Of a stretch of DNA of 22,487 nucleotides, positions 8,024 through 14,977 are shown one piece after another (the stretch's first letter is position 1; each line of letters begins with the position of its first letter). Made by a program: the position numbers and the translations under genes. Under the pieces are notes generated by a model. That model saw only the letters and a list, made by a program, of their open reading frames with translations, made no database searches and was not told the origin of the DNA. Source of the stretch: Candidatus Intricatilinea gracilis (GTDB taxonomy: Bacteria > Pseudomonadota > Gammaproteobacteria > Burkholderiales > Burkholderiaceae_C); the NCBI GenBank assembly GCA_016702605.1, contig JADJDQ010000015.1, positions 1 to 22,487 on the forward strand, given 5' to 3'.

Positions 8024-8048
8024 TGATCGACCAGGCTCTTGTCGATCA
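8024..8048. terminator. Third hairpin, overlapping the vapC stop codon
   Basis: TGATCGAC (8024-8031) and GTCGATCA (8041-8048) are perfect complements around a 9-base loop. The right arm contains the vapC stop codon on the - strand (8046-8048). It may help end the vapBC transcript. Confidence 0.35.
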
Positions 8049-8447
8049 GGTCGCGCAGTTCACTACCTGCAAGCCAAGGTGCTCCTGGAATGCATCGAAA
8101 TCACGGTCGCTGTGGAGCAGGCGCAGGCCGTCGGTGATACATCGGGTCGCAATCATCACGTCGATGGTTCCACGTACGGTGACGCCGACGCTGCGCAGCT
8201 TGCGGAAATTACCTGCGGCCTGAACGGCCATGTCATGGCCGCCGAGTGTCAACTGCTCGAGTTGCCCAAGCATTCGACGGGCTTCATTGAAGGCGCTGTC
8301 ATTCCTGAATCCTTGCAGAACCTCCGCGAGGATCAAGTCACCGACCACGATGATCTCGACATCGAGATTCCTGTCGAGCCACTCGGCTTGTGCGGTCGAC
8401 TGGTTGCGAAAGAAGTCGATCCAGACGCTCGAATCGACCAGGATCAC
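8046..8447 (-). CDS. vapC: VapC, PIN-domain ribonuclease toxin
   Basis: VapC toxins are Mg-dependent endoribonucleases that cut tRNA or rRNA and stop translation when free of VapB. This product is 133 aa, the usual length. The PIN-domain acidic residues are visible: Asp5 in ILVDSSVWIDFF, Glu42 in ILAEVLQGF, Asp96 in TIDVMIATR, and Asp114/Asp116 in HSDRDFDAF. I chose the GTG at 8447 because it overlaps the vapB stop (GTGA) and places the PIN start MILVDSS at residue 1. The longer frame from 8483 would run through the vapB 3' end. It forms an operon with vapB and converges on ftsZ. Confidence 0.9.
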   Translation of the reverse strand: MILVDSSVWIDFFRNQSTAQAEWLDRNLDVEIIVVGDLILAEVLQGFRNDSAFNEARRMLGQLEQLTLGGHDMAVQAAGNFRKLRSVGVTVRGTIDVMIATRCITDGLRLLHSDRDFDAFQEHLGLQVVNCAT

Positions 8448-8638
8448 TTGTCGCGCCTCATGGCATCGAGGTCGCCTTCCCATTCGATCTTTCCGCGCAG
8501 CTTTCGCAACTCGGTCTGCTGCTTCAAGCGCAGCAGCGTGCGCAGGCCTTCCTCGACCACTTCGCGTTTGGTCTTGATGCCGGTCGCCTTCAGCGTCGCC
8601 TCCATCAATTTGTCGTCGATCTCGATGTTGGTGCGCAT
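8444..8638 (-). CDS. vapB: VapB antitoxin
   Basis: The 64-aa product begins MRTNIEIDDKLMEATLKATG, typical of the VapB family (DUF2191-like, ribbon-helix-helix N-terminus). The N-terminal part should bind the operator and the C-terminal part should cover the VapC active site. The C-terminal stretch KIEWEGDLDAMRRDK has the Trp and acidic residues often seen in that toxin-binding tail. ATG 8638 is preceded by AGAGGGT 6-7 bases upstream. A longer in-frame ATG at 8728 would cross the operator region and overlap the lpxC promoter region, so it is unlikely. The stop overlaps vapC by GTGA. Confidence 0.88.
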   Translation of the reverse strand: MRTNIEIDDKLMEATLKATGIKTKREVVEEGLRTLLRLKQQTELRKLRGKIEWEGDLDAMRRDK

Positions 8639-8668
8639 ATGTGTACCCTCTGAGTAGCTGCTACACAT
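8639..8668 (-). promoter_or_regulatory. Candidate VapBC operator
   Basis: Immediately upstream of vapB, ATGTGTA (8639-8645) and TACACAT (8662-8668) form a perfect 7-bp inverted repeat with 16 bases between, and a second small palindrome GTAGC-T-GCTAC lies at 8654-8664. VapBC complexes usually repress their own operon through such repeats. A weak -10-like TAAGAT lies upstream on the - strand. The site also sits about 70 bp before the divergent lpxC start. Confidence 0.5.
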
Positions 8669-8739
8669 CTTATCGCCAGGAGGCAGTAGCGTCGCCACGC
8701 CAGCGCCGCGCAAGCCCTTCGGGGACAATCGCTCACATC

Positions 8740-9675
8740 ATGATCAAGCAACGCACCCTGAAGTCGCTGACCCGTGCCGTGGGCGTGGGCCTGCACAGCG
8801 GGCAACGTGTCGAACTGACGCTGCGGCCGGCGGCGCCCGACACTGGCATCGTCTTTCGGCGCATCGACCTGCCGGTGCCGGTGGACATCCCGGTGCGCGC
8901 TGACACGGTGTGCGACACCCGCATGGCGTCGACCATCTCGCCCGGTGGTGACCCGGGCGCGCCCAAGGTGCAGACGGTCGAGCACATCCTGTCGGCCTGC
9001 GCCGGCCTCGGCCTCGACAACCTCTACATCGACATCACGGCCGACGAGGTGCCCATCCTCGACGGCTCGGCCGCCAGCTTCGTGTTCCTGCTGCAGAGCG
9101 CGGGCATCGAGCAGCAGAACGCGCCGAAGAAGTTCCTGCGCGTCAAGAAACCCATCGAGGTGCGGGTGGGTGAGGGTGACCGCCTGATGTGGGCCAAGCT
9201 CACGCCGTACAACGGCTTTCGGCTCAACTTCGAGATCGAGTTCAACCACCCCGCCGTGGACGCCACCGGTCAGCGCGTCAGCTTCGACATGGGCTCGGGG
9301 CGCTACAAGGCCGACATCGCACGCGCCCGCACCTTCGGCTTCACCAAGGACGTCGAGATGATGCGGTCGCGCGGCCTCACGCTGGGCGGCAGCATGGACA
9401 ACGCCATCGTGGTGGACGACTACCGCGTGCTCAATGCCGAGGGCCTGCGCTACGACGACGAGTTCGTCAAACACAAGATCCTCGATGCCATCGGTGACCT
9501 GTACGTCGCCGGCCACCCCATGCTGGCCGACTACAGCGCCTACAAGAGCGGCCACGCGCTCAACAACAAGCTGCTGGTGGCGCTGCTGGCCGACGAGTCC
9601 GCCTGGGAACTGGTGAGCTTCGCCGACGAGCAACTCGCACCCCGCGGCTTTGCCGAACTGGCGCCGGCCTGGTGA
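8740..9675 (+). CDS. lpxC: LpxC, UDP-3-O-acyl-N-acetylglucosamine deacetylase
   Basis: LpxC is the zinc enzyme that makes the first committed step of lipid A synthesis. The product is 311 aa (E. coli 305). Zinc ligands are visible as His82 (EHILSACAGLGLDN), His245 and Asp249 (KHKILDAIGDL). The catalytic His272 is in YKSGHALNNKLL. ATG 8740 gives MIKQRTLKSLTRAVGVGLHSG, the expected start. The frame is open back to 8641 but that part lies over the vapB operator. A GACAAT sequence at 8726-8731 resembles a -10 element and would give a very short leader; there is no clear ribosome site. lpxC normally follows ftsZ closely in this order; here vapBC separates them. Confidence 0.97.
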   Translation: MIKQRTLKSLTRAVGVGLHSGQRVELTLRPAAPDTGIVFRRIDLPVPVDIPVRADTVCDTRMASTISPGGDPGAPKVQTVEHILSACAGLGLDNLYIDITADEVPILDGSAASFVFLLQSAGIEQQNAPKKFLRVKKPIEVRVGEGDRLMWAKLTPYNGFRLNFEIEFNHPAVDATGQRVSFDMGSGRYKADIARARTFGFTKDVEMMRSRGLTLGGSMDNAIVVDDYRVLNAEGLRYDDEFVKHKILDAIGDLYVAGHPMLADYSAYKSGHALNNKLLVALLADESAWELVSFADEQLAPRGFAELAPAW

Positions 9676-9718
9676 TCAGGCCCGACCGTCTCGGCGAATC
9701 CGAGCCCCACCGACCGCC

Positions 9719-9892
9719 ATGCTGATCTTTCGCCTCATCGTGCTGCTGTTGCTGGTGGCCGCCGTGTTGTGCTTCGCCATGTTCATCGGCACCAAGGACC
9801 GCCGCTGGCTCACGCGCACCCAACTCATCGTGCGCTGGACTGTGATCGCTGGCCTGGGGTTCTTCGCGATCTTCCTGCTCGGGCGGTTGTAG
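9719..9892 (+). CDS. Small two-helix inner-membrane protein
   Basis: The 57-aa product starts MLIFRLIVLLLLVAAVLCFA and has two hydrophobic stretches (about 4-23 and 39-54) separated by a charged loop GTKDRRWLTRTQ. Proteins of this size and pattern are common downstream of lpxC in related genomes, as I recall, and are annotated as hypothetical. I do not know a function. The start ATG 9719 lies 43 bp after lpxC in a likely shared transcript; a frame open further upstream overlaps the lpxC end. Confidence 0.65.
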   Translation: MLIFRLIVLLLLVAAVLCFAMFIGTKDRRWLTRTQLIVRWTVIAGLGFFAIFLLGRL

Positions 9893-9929
9893 ATTTGCAC
9901 AGGTTGTTCTGGCGCGATCGACTGGCAGA

Positions 9930-9935
9930 TATGCT
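9930..9935 (+). promoter_or_regulatory. Weak -10-like element before the second toxin-antitoxin pair
   Basis: TATGCT at 9930-9935 lies 30 bp before the antitoxin start. A 17-base spacer would put TTCTGG in the -35 position, which matches the consensus poorly. Confidence 0.25.
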
Positions 9936-9964
9936 TTGACCAGGCAACCTTGCGGAGTCTCCCC

Positions 9965-10189
9965 ATGCCCCTACCCGTCGAAGACCTCGAAGCACAGGCA
10001 CTGAGTCTGCCGCTCGATGAGCGAGCCCGGCTCGTCGAGCGCCTGATCGCCAGCTTTGAACCGCGTTCGAAGGCACAGGAGGCCTGGCTGCAATTGGCGG
10101 CCTCGCGGCAAGAAGATGTGCGCTCGGGCAAGACGGCCCTGGTCCCAGGTGATGAGGCCCTGGCACGTGTGCGAGCCCGGCTGGCGTGA
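9965..10189 (+). CDS. Addiction-module antitoxin (Unstab_antitox type)
   Basis: The 74-aa product begins MPLPVEDLEAQALSLPLDER and contains ARLVERLIASFEP and VPGDEALARVRARL, the layout of the putative addiction-module component family (Pfam Unstab_antitox, TIGR02574). Members neutralise a downstream ParE/RelE-fold toxin. ATG 9965 has GGAG 7 bases upstream; a TTG at 9950 in the same frame is less likely. The stop overlaps the toxin GTG (GTGA at 10186-10189), which is the usual translational coupling of such pairs. Confidence 0.8.
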   Translation: MPLPVEDLEAQALSLPLDERARLVERLIASFEPRSKAQEAWLQLAASRQEDVRSGKTALVPGDEALARVRARLA

Positions 10190-10482
10190 GCTACTGGATC
10201 CACCCGGATGCCGAAGCCGAACTTGGCGACGCAGCGATCTATTACGCCGAACACGTCAACCGTCGCATTGCAGAGGCCTTTCTGGCGGAGTTCGAGCGTG
10301 TCCGCGACCTGCTGCTCGAAAACCAGCACCGTGGGCCGCATGGCGACCTGGGCCTGCGGGTCTACCACTTCAATCGATTCCCTTACTCGGTCATTTACGG
10401 CGTGGATGTCGACCGCGGGCCGCAGATCTACGCGATCACGCATCAAAGCCGTGATCCGCTCTACTGGACGCCGTGGATCTGA
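10186..10482 (+). CDS. ParE/RelE-superfamily toxin
   Basis: The 98-aa product reads SYWIHPDAEAELGDAAIYY at the start and later YHFNRFPYSVIYGV and YAITHQSRDPLYW. These are the helical hairpin and beta-sheet core of the ParE/RelE fold (type II toxin). The PDAEAEL start and the HQSRDPLYW end are typical of plasmid-stabilisation ParE-type toxins that act on gyrase or on translating ribosomes; the sequence alone does not say which. The GTG start at 10186 overlaps the antitoxin stop. The gene converges on ruvC, whose stop is 26 bp away. Confidence 0.8.
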   Translation: MSYWIHPDAEAELGDAAIYYAEHVNRRIAEAFLAEFERVRDLLLENQHRGPHGDLGLRVYHFNRFPYSVIYGVDVDRGPQIYAITHQSRDPLYWTPWI

Positions 10483-10508
10483 CTCGGCAGCCGATCGATC
10501 AAGCGAGC

Positions 10509-11057
10509 TCAGTAAGTCCGCCCACCCCGGTACTGCGCATGTTTGCGCCGCGCCAGTGGTGAGGCCAGGGCCAGCGCGGCGAATGACCTGCCTGCATGGG
10601 CATGGGCAATGGCCAGTCCCAGCGCATCACTGGCGTCCTGATTGGGGGCCGAGGGCAGGGTCAGCAGGCGTTTGACCATCTCCTGCACCTGCGCCTTGGT
10701 GGCGTGGCCGTGGCCGACGATGGCCTTCTTCATCTGCAGGGCGGTGTATTCGGTCACCGTCAGGCCGGTGGTCACCAGGGCGGCGAGAGCTGCGCCGCGC
10801 GCCTGGCCGAGCATCAGCGTGCTTTGCGGGTTGACGTTGACGAAGACGATCTCGACCGAGGCGCAATCGGGCTTGTAGGTCTCGACCACCTCGCGCACAC
10901 CCTCGAAGATGATCTTGATGCGCGCCGGCAGGTCACCCAGGTCGACCTCGTTGGTCTTGATCGTGCCGCTGGCCACGTACTGCACCACCTGGCCCTCGGC
11001 GTCGACCACCCCGAAGCCAGTGGTCGCCAGGCCGGGGTCGATGCCGAGGATGCGCAT
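10509..11057 (-). CDS. ruvC: RuvC, Holliday junction resolvase
   Basis: RuvC dimers cleave Holliday junctions with RuvAB in recombinational repair. The product is 182 aa (E. coli 173). The four acidic catalytic residues are visible: Asp7 (LGIDPGL), Glu69 (SVEIVFVN), Asp141 and Asp144 (NQDASDALGLA). The stretch YTALQMKKAIVGHGHATKAQ is the typical DNA-binding region. ATG 11057 is 11 bp after the purH stop, so it is probably co-transcribed. ruvA and ruvB do not follow; instead the toxin gene converges. Confidence 0.96.
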   Translation of the reverse strand: MRILGIDPGLATTGFGVVDAEGQVVQYVASGTIKTNEVDLGDLPARIKIIFEGVREVVETYKPDCASVEIVFVNVNPQSTLMLGQARGAALAALVTTGLTVTEYTALQMKKAIVGHGHATKAQVQEMVKRLLTLPSAPNQDASDALGLAIAHAHAGRSFAALALASPLARRKHAQYRGGRTY

Positions 11058-11068
11058 CTGTCAGGCTC

Positions 11069-12676
11069 TCAATGCCTGAAATGCCGCACGCCCGAGAACA
11101 CCATGGCGATGCCACGTTCGTCCGCGGCAGCAATCACCTCGCCGTCGCGCATCGAGCCACCCGGCTGGATGACGCAGGTGGCGCCAGCGTCGACCACCAC
11201 GTCCAGGCCGTCGCGGAACGGGAAGAACGCGTCGCTCGCGACCGCGCTGCCGGCCAGCGTGAGCCCGGCGTGGCCGGCCTTGATGCTGGCGATACGTGCC
11301 GAGTCGAGCCGGCTCATCTGGCCTGCCCCCACACCCACTGTCATGCCGCCCTTGCAGAAGACGATGGCGTTGCTCTTGACGAACTTGCCGATCTTCCAGG
11401 CGAACATCAGGTCGTCGATCTGCTCGGGCGTCGGCACCACCTTGGTGACGACCTTCAGGTCCGAGCGCTGCAGCACATGGTTGTCGGCGCTCTGGATCAG
11501 CAGGCCCGAGCCGACACGTTTGATGTCCTGCGCGTTCTGGCCGCGGCCCCAGGCGCTGGCGGCGTTGCGGTCCACACCGTCGAGCGAGATCTTCAGCACG
11601 CGGGTGTTGGCCTTGGCGGCAAACACGGCGAGTGCTTCGTCGGTGTAGGCCGGGGCGATCAGCACCTCGACGAACTGCTTGGACACCTTGTCGGCCGCCG
11701 CCTTGTCCACCACCACGTTGAAGGCAATGATGCCGCCAAAGGCCGAGGTCGGGTCGGTCTGGAAGGCCTTGGCGTAACTCTCGGCCGCATCCGCGCCCAC
11801 CGCCACGCCGCAGGGGTTGGCGTGTTTGACGATCACGCAGGCGGGCGTGTCGAAGCTCTTCACACACTCCCACGCGGCGTCGGCGTCGGCGATGTTGTTG
11901 TAGCTCAGCTCCTTGCCCTGCAACTGCTGGGCGCTCACCAGCGAGCCGGGCGCCGGGTGCAGGTCGCGGTAGAAGGCGGCGGCCTGGTGCGGGTTCTCGC
12001 CGTAGCGCAGATCCTGCAGCTTGACGAAACGGGCATTGCTCTGCGCCGGAAACTCGACGCGCGCAGGTGCCTCACCGGCCGGGGTGGCAGCGCCGTCGGT
12101 GAGCGACGACAGGTAGTCGCTGATCGCTGCGTCGTAGTTGCTGATGCGGTTGAAGGCGGCCACCGACAGGGCGAACTTGGTGGCGCGGCTCACGCTGCCG
12201 CCGTTCTGCAGCTCACTCAGCACCTGGGCGTACTGACCGGCGTCGGTCAGCACGGCAACGTCCTTCCAGTTCTTGGCGGCGCTGCGCACCATGGCCGGGC
12301 CACCGATGTCGATGTTCTCGATCGCGTCCTCGAGCGAGCAACCCGGCTTGGCGACGGTGGCTTCGAAGGGGTAGAGGTTCACCACCAGCAGGTCGATGGT
12401 GGTGATGTTGTGGGCTGCCAGCGCGGCCATGTGTTCGGGCAGGTCACGCCGCGCCAGCAGGCCACCGTGGATGGTGGGGTGCAGGGTCTTGACGCGGCCG
12501 TCGAGCATCTCGGGGAAGCCCGTGTGGTCGGCCACCTCGGTGACGGCCAGCCCGGCGTCGGCCAGCAGCCTGGCGGTGCCGCCGGTCGACAGCAGCTTGA
12601 CACCCAGCGCGGCCAGGGCACGGGCGAAGTCGACAACACCGGTCTTGTCGGAGACGGAAAGCAGGGCGGTAGTCAT
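11069..12676 (-). CDS. purH: PurH, AICAR transformylase / IMP cyclohydrolase
   Basis: PurH carries out the last two steps of IMP synthesis: formylation of AICAR with 10-formyl-THF, then ring closure. The product is 535 aa (E. coli 529). The N-terminal MGS-like cyclohydrolase domain (about 1-200) starts ALLSVSDKTGVVDFARAL and includes LLSTGGTARLL and VKTLHPTIHGGLLAR. The transformylase domain follows with LRYGENPHQ, VKHANPCGVA, FGGIIAFN and VGVGAGQMSR. It lies 214 bp downstream of fis and 11 bp upstream of ruvC. The fis-purH gap may hold a promoter (GATACT just after the fis stop on the - strand is a candidate -10). Confidence 0.97.
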   Translation of the reverse strand: MTTALLSVSDKTGVVDFARALAALGVKLLSTGGTARLLADAGLAVTEVADHTGFPEMLDGRVKTLHPTIHGGLLARRDLPEHMAALAAHNITTIDLLVVNLYPFEATVAKPGCSLEDAIENIDIGGPAMVRSAAKNWKDVAVLTDAGQYAQVLSELQNGGSVSRATKFALSVAAFNRISNYDAAISDYLSSLTDGAATPAGEAPARVEFPAQSNARFVKLQDLRYGENPHQAAAFYRDLHPAPGSLVSAQQLQGKELSYNNIADADAAWECVKSFDTPACVIVKHANPCGVAVGADAAESYAKAFQTDPTSAFGGIIAFNVVVDKAAADKVSKQFVEVLIAPAYTDEALAVFAAKANTRVLKISLDGVDRNAASAWGRGQNAQDIKRVGSGLLIQSADNHVLQRSDLKVVTKVVPTPEQIDDLMFAWKIGKFVKSNAIVFCKGGMTVGVGAGQMSRLDSARIASIKAGHAGLTLAGSAVASDAFFPFRDGLDVVVDAGATCVIQPGGSMRDGEVIAAADERGIAMVFSGVRHFRH

Positions 12677-12890
12677 GGCAGTGGGCGCGGGTGCACCGCG
12701 CGGTTCAGGAGTCGAAGAATTCAGACGATGGGCAGGCGGCCGATGGCACCGGGGCGCGCCTCAGGTCGGATCCGGTCGGCGCGCGTGGTTCGGGTCGGGC
12801 AGTGGAGGGGCGACGTCACGGCGGGTGGTTCAGGCCAGTCGTGTGGCCGAGTCCCGGCACCGCTGCGGCGCACGCAGTATCCCAGCGGCC

Positions 12891-13136
12891 TCAGTCGGTG
12901 AGCTTGTGCTCCAGCAGCTTGCGCCGCAGGGTGTTGCGGTTGATGCCCAGCCACTCGGCGGCGCGGCTCTGGTTGCCTTCGGCCTTGGCCATCACCACTT
13001 CGAGCAGGGGCAGCTCCACAGCGGCCAGCACCATGGCGTAGACCGAATGGGGCTCGGTGCCACGCAGGTCGCTGAAATAGGTGGCGAGGGCCTCGCGCAC
13101 GCAGTGGTCGATCAAACTGGACTTGTCGTCGCTCAT
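12891..13136 (-). CDS. fis: Fis-family nucleoid/DNA-binding protein
   Basis: The 81-aa product has the Fis C-terminal helix-turn-helix, with PLLEVVMAKAEGNQSRAAEW and GINRNTLRRKLLEHKL. The N-terminal part is shorter than in E. coli Fis (98 aa), as is usual for betaproteobacteria. The ATG overlaps the dusB stop (ATGA at 13133-13136), the dusB-fis arrangement known from E. coli. It is expected to dimerise, bend DNA and regulate growth-phase genes. Confidence 0.92.
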   Translation of the reverse strand: MSDDKSSLIDHCVREALATYFSDLRGTEPHSVYAMVLAAVELPLLEVVMAKAEGNQSRAAEWLGINRNTLRRKLLEHKLTD

Positions 13137-14194
13137 AGAGCAGCGGCGGCCTCGCGGGCCTCGCGGGTGAGGCGCGCTGGCAGACGCTCATGCGTCTGGG
13201 CGAGCAGGTCGAAATAGCCGCTCACCGCGCCGAGCTGGTCGGCGCCAGCGTCGATGCGATTCATGCGGGCCCGGAAGGCATCTGCACCGGGCAAGCCGTG
13301 CACATACCAGCCGATGTGTTTGCGTGCGCTGCGCACGCCGGCGCGCTCGCCGTAGAGATCATGGTGCTCGTGCAGATGGTCGACCAGCCAGTTGCGCACC
13401 TGCAGTGTGGCGGGTGACGGCGCAATTTCGCCGGTGGCGAGTTCATGGGCGATCTCGCTGAAGATCCAGGGCCGACCCTGCGCGGCCCGGCCGATCATGA
13501 TGGCGTCGGCGCCGGTGGCGGCCAGCACCTGGCGGACCTTGTCGGCGCTGTCGATGTCGCCGTTGGCGCACACCGGGATGCGCAGCGCGGCCTTCACCGC
13601 GGCGATGGTGTCGTATTCGGCCTGGCCGGCGTAACCCTGCTCGCGCGTTCGGCCGTGCACCGTCACCATGGCCACACCGGCGGCCTCGGCGCTGCGGGCG
13701 ATACGCACGGCGTTTCGTTCGGCCTGGCACCAGCCGGTGCGCATCTTCAAGGTGACCGGCACGCCGTGCGGGCTGCTGGCTTCGACGACGGCGGCCACGA
13801 TGCGCTGCGCCAGATCCTCGTCCTGCATCAGCGCCGAACCGGCCCAGGCGTTGCACACCTTCTTGGCCGGGCAACCCATGTTGATGTCGATGATCTGGGC
13901 GCCGCGTTCGATGTTGTACGCCGCCGCCTCGGCCATCATGCCCGGCTCGGTGCCGGCGATCTGCACGGCGATGGGTGAGACCTCGCCGGTGTGGTCGAGG
14001 CGCCGGCTGGTCTTGAGGCTGTCGCGCAGATCGGGCCGCGAAGTCACCATCTCGCTCACCGCGTAACCGGCGCCCAGGCGCTTGCACAGGCTGCGAAAAG
14101 GCCGATCCGTCACCCCCGCCATGGGGGCAACGAACAAGGCGTTCGGCAGCTGGAAGGCGCCGATGCGCGGACCCGAAATGGTAAAAGTTGGCAA
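13133..14194 (-). CDS. dusB: DusB, tRNA-dihydrouridine synthase
   Basis: Dus enzymes reduce specific uridines in tRNA with FMN and NADPH. The TIM-barrel start LPNALFVAPMAGVTDRPFR, the active-site motif INMGCPAKKVCNAWAGSAL, and the FMN phosphate-binding CANGDI and GADAIMIGRAAQGRPWIF are present. The start is unsettled. No ATG lies near the conserved RIGAFQLPN start. I use TTG 14194 (353 aa); an ATT at 14179 would give a length nearer the usual family start. A longer frame to 14380 exists, but a -10 element (TATACT, 14220-14225) lies inside it, so translation from there is unlikely. It forms an operon with fis. Confidence 0.93.
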   Translation of the reverse strand: MPTFTISGPRIGAFQLPNALFVAPMAGVTDRPFRSLCKRLGAGYAVSEMVTSRPDLRDSLKTSRRLDHTGEVSPIAVQIAGTEPGMMAEAAAYNIERGAQIIDINMGCPAKKVCNAWAGSALMQDEDLAQRIVAAVVEASSPHGVPVTLKMRTGWCQAERNAVRIARSAEAAGVAMVTVHGRTREQGYAGQAEYDTIAAVKAALRIPVCANGDIDSADKVRQVLAATGADAIMIGRAAQGRPWIFSEIAHELATGEIAPSPATLQVRNWLVDHLHEHHDLYGERAGVRSARKHIGWYVHGLPGADAFRARMNRIDAGADQLGAVSGYFDLLAQTHERLPARLTREAREAAAAL

Positions 14195-14219
14195 CTTGTA
14201 TGCTGAAAAATATGGCAGC

Positions 14220-14225
14220 AGTATA
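14220..14225 (-). promoter_or_regulatory. Candidate -10 element for the dusB operon
   Basis: On the - strand the bases read TATACT, five of six matching TATAAT, 26 bases upstream of the TTG start used for dusB. No good -35 is seen at 17 bp. The surrounding 14180-14225 is AT-richer than its neighbourhood. On the + strand TTGGCA (14188-14193) and TATGGC (14211-14216) with a 17-base spacer could serve the divergent membrane-protein gene. Confidence 0.4.
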
Positions 14226-14391
14226 GCCAGCACCCTGGCCGAGACTGTGTCCGTGAACACCGCCACAGTTGGCTCGGCCCCACGTTTGGGCGCCGCACGT
14301 CCCCCCAAGAGTGGAGGTATGGCCTGCCCGCCGCGGGCCCGATCCGGCGAATCACCAGCTGCCTGGCGGGTGCACGCCACAATGCGCCGCG

Positions 14392-14892
14392 ATGGAAATC
14401 TGGCTCAGTCAACAACTTTCGGCACTGCTTGCCCTGCTGGCCTTGCCGGAAGTGGGCCTGAGTGCGGTGGCGGTGATCGCCTTTGTCTCGGCCACATTGC
14501 TGCCGCTGGGCTCCGAGCCGGCCGTGTATGCGCTCGTCAAGGTCGACCCGACGATGTTCTGGCCCGCCGTTGTGGTCGCCACGCTGGCCAACACGGCGGG
14601 CGGCGTGGTCAGCTGGTGGATGGGGTACGGCGCCGAACGCGCCTACGAAAAGGTCACCCACAAGACCGCCGAATTACGCGCGCTGGTGCTGCTGCAGCGC
14701 CTGGGCGCCAAGGCCTGCCTGCTCGCCTGGTTGCCGGTGGTGGGCGACCCCTTGTGCGCCGTGGCCGGCTGGCTCAGGTTGCCGTTCTGGCCCTGTGTGG
14801 TCTACATGGCGATCGGCAAGTTCGGGCGCTACGTGATCATGACGGCCGGGCTGCTCTGGGTGTTTCCGGGCAGCTGGGCGGGGCTGACCTGA
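14392..14892 (+). CDS. YqaA-family (VTT/DedA-like) inner-membrane protein
   Basis: The 166-aa product has several hydrophobic segments and the YqaA hallmark FVSATLLPLGSEPAV followed by NTAGGVVSWWMGY. The end contains WLPVVGDPLCAVAGWLRLP and a last membrane helix. It belongs to the small SNARE-associated/VTT-like group (COG1238), related to DedA proteins; DedA relatives act in lipid scrambling or proton-dependent processes, but the role of YqaA is not established. ATG 14392 begins MEIWLSQQLSALLALLALPE. The frame is open further upstream but that stretch is proline/arginine-rich and lies in the dusB promoter area. Confidence 0.8.
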   Translation: MEIWLSQQLSALLALLALPEVGLSAVAVIAFVSATLLPLGSEPAVYALVKVDPTMFWPAVVVATLANTAGGVVSWWMGYGAERAYEKVTHKTAELRALVLLQRLGAKACLLAWLPVVGDPLCAVAGWLRLPFWPCVVYMAIGKFGRYVIMTAGLLWVFPGSWAGLT

Positions 14893-14977
14893 GGCCCAGA
14901 GAGGGGGCGGGCGCGCTGCTGGTGTCGGCAGTGCCTTGCCTTGCACATTCATACCCACAAACGTTGCGGAGATCGTC

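Noticed and set aside
11072..12901. A 609-codon + strand open frame opposite purH, the longest in the window
   Set aside because: purH is unmistakable on the - strand along its whole length; the + frame is a composition artefact.
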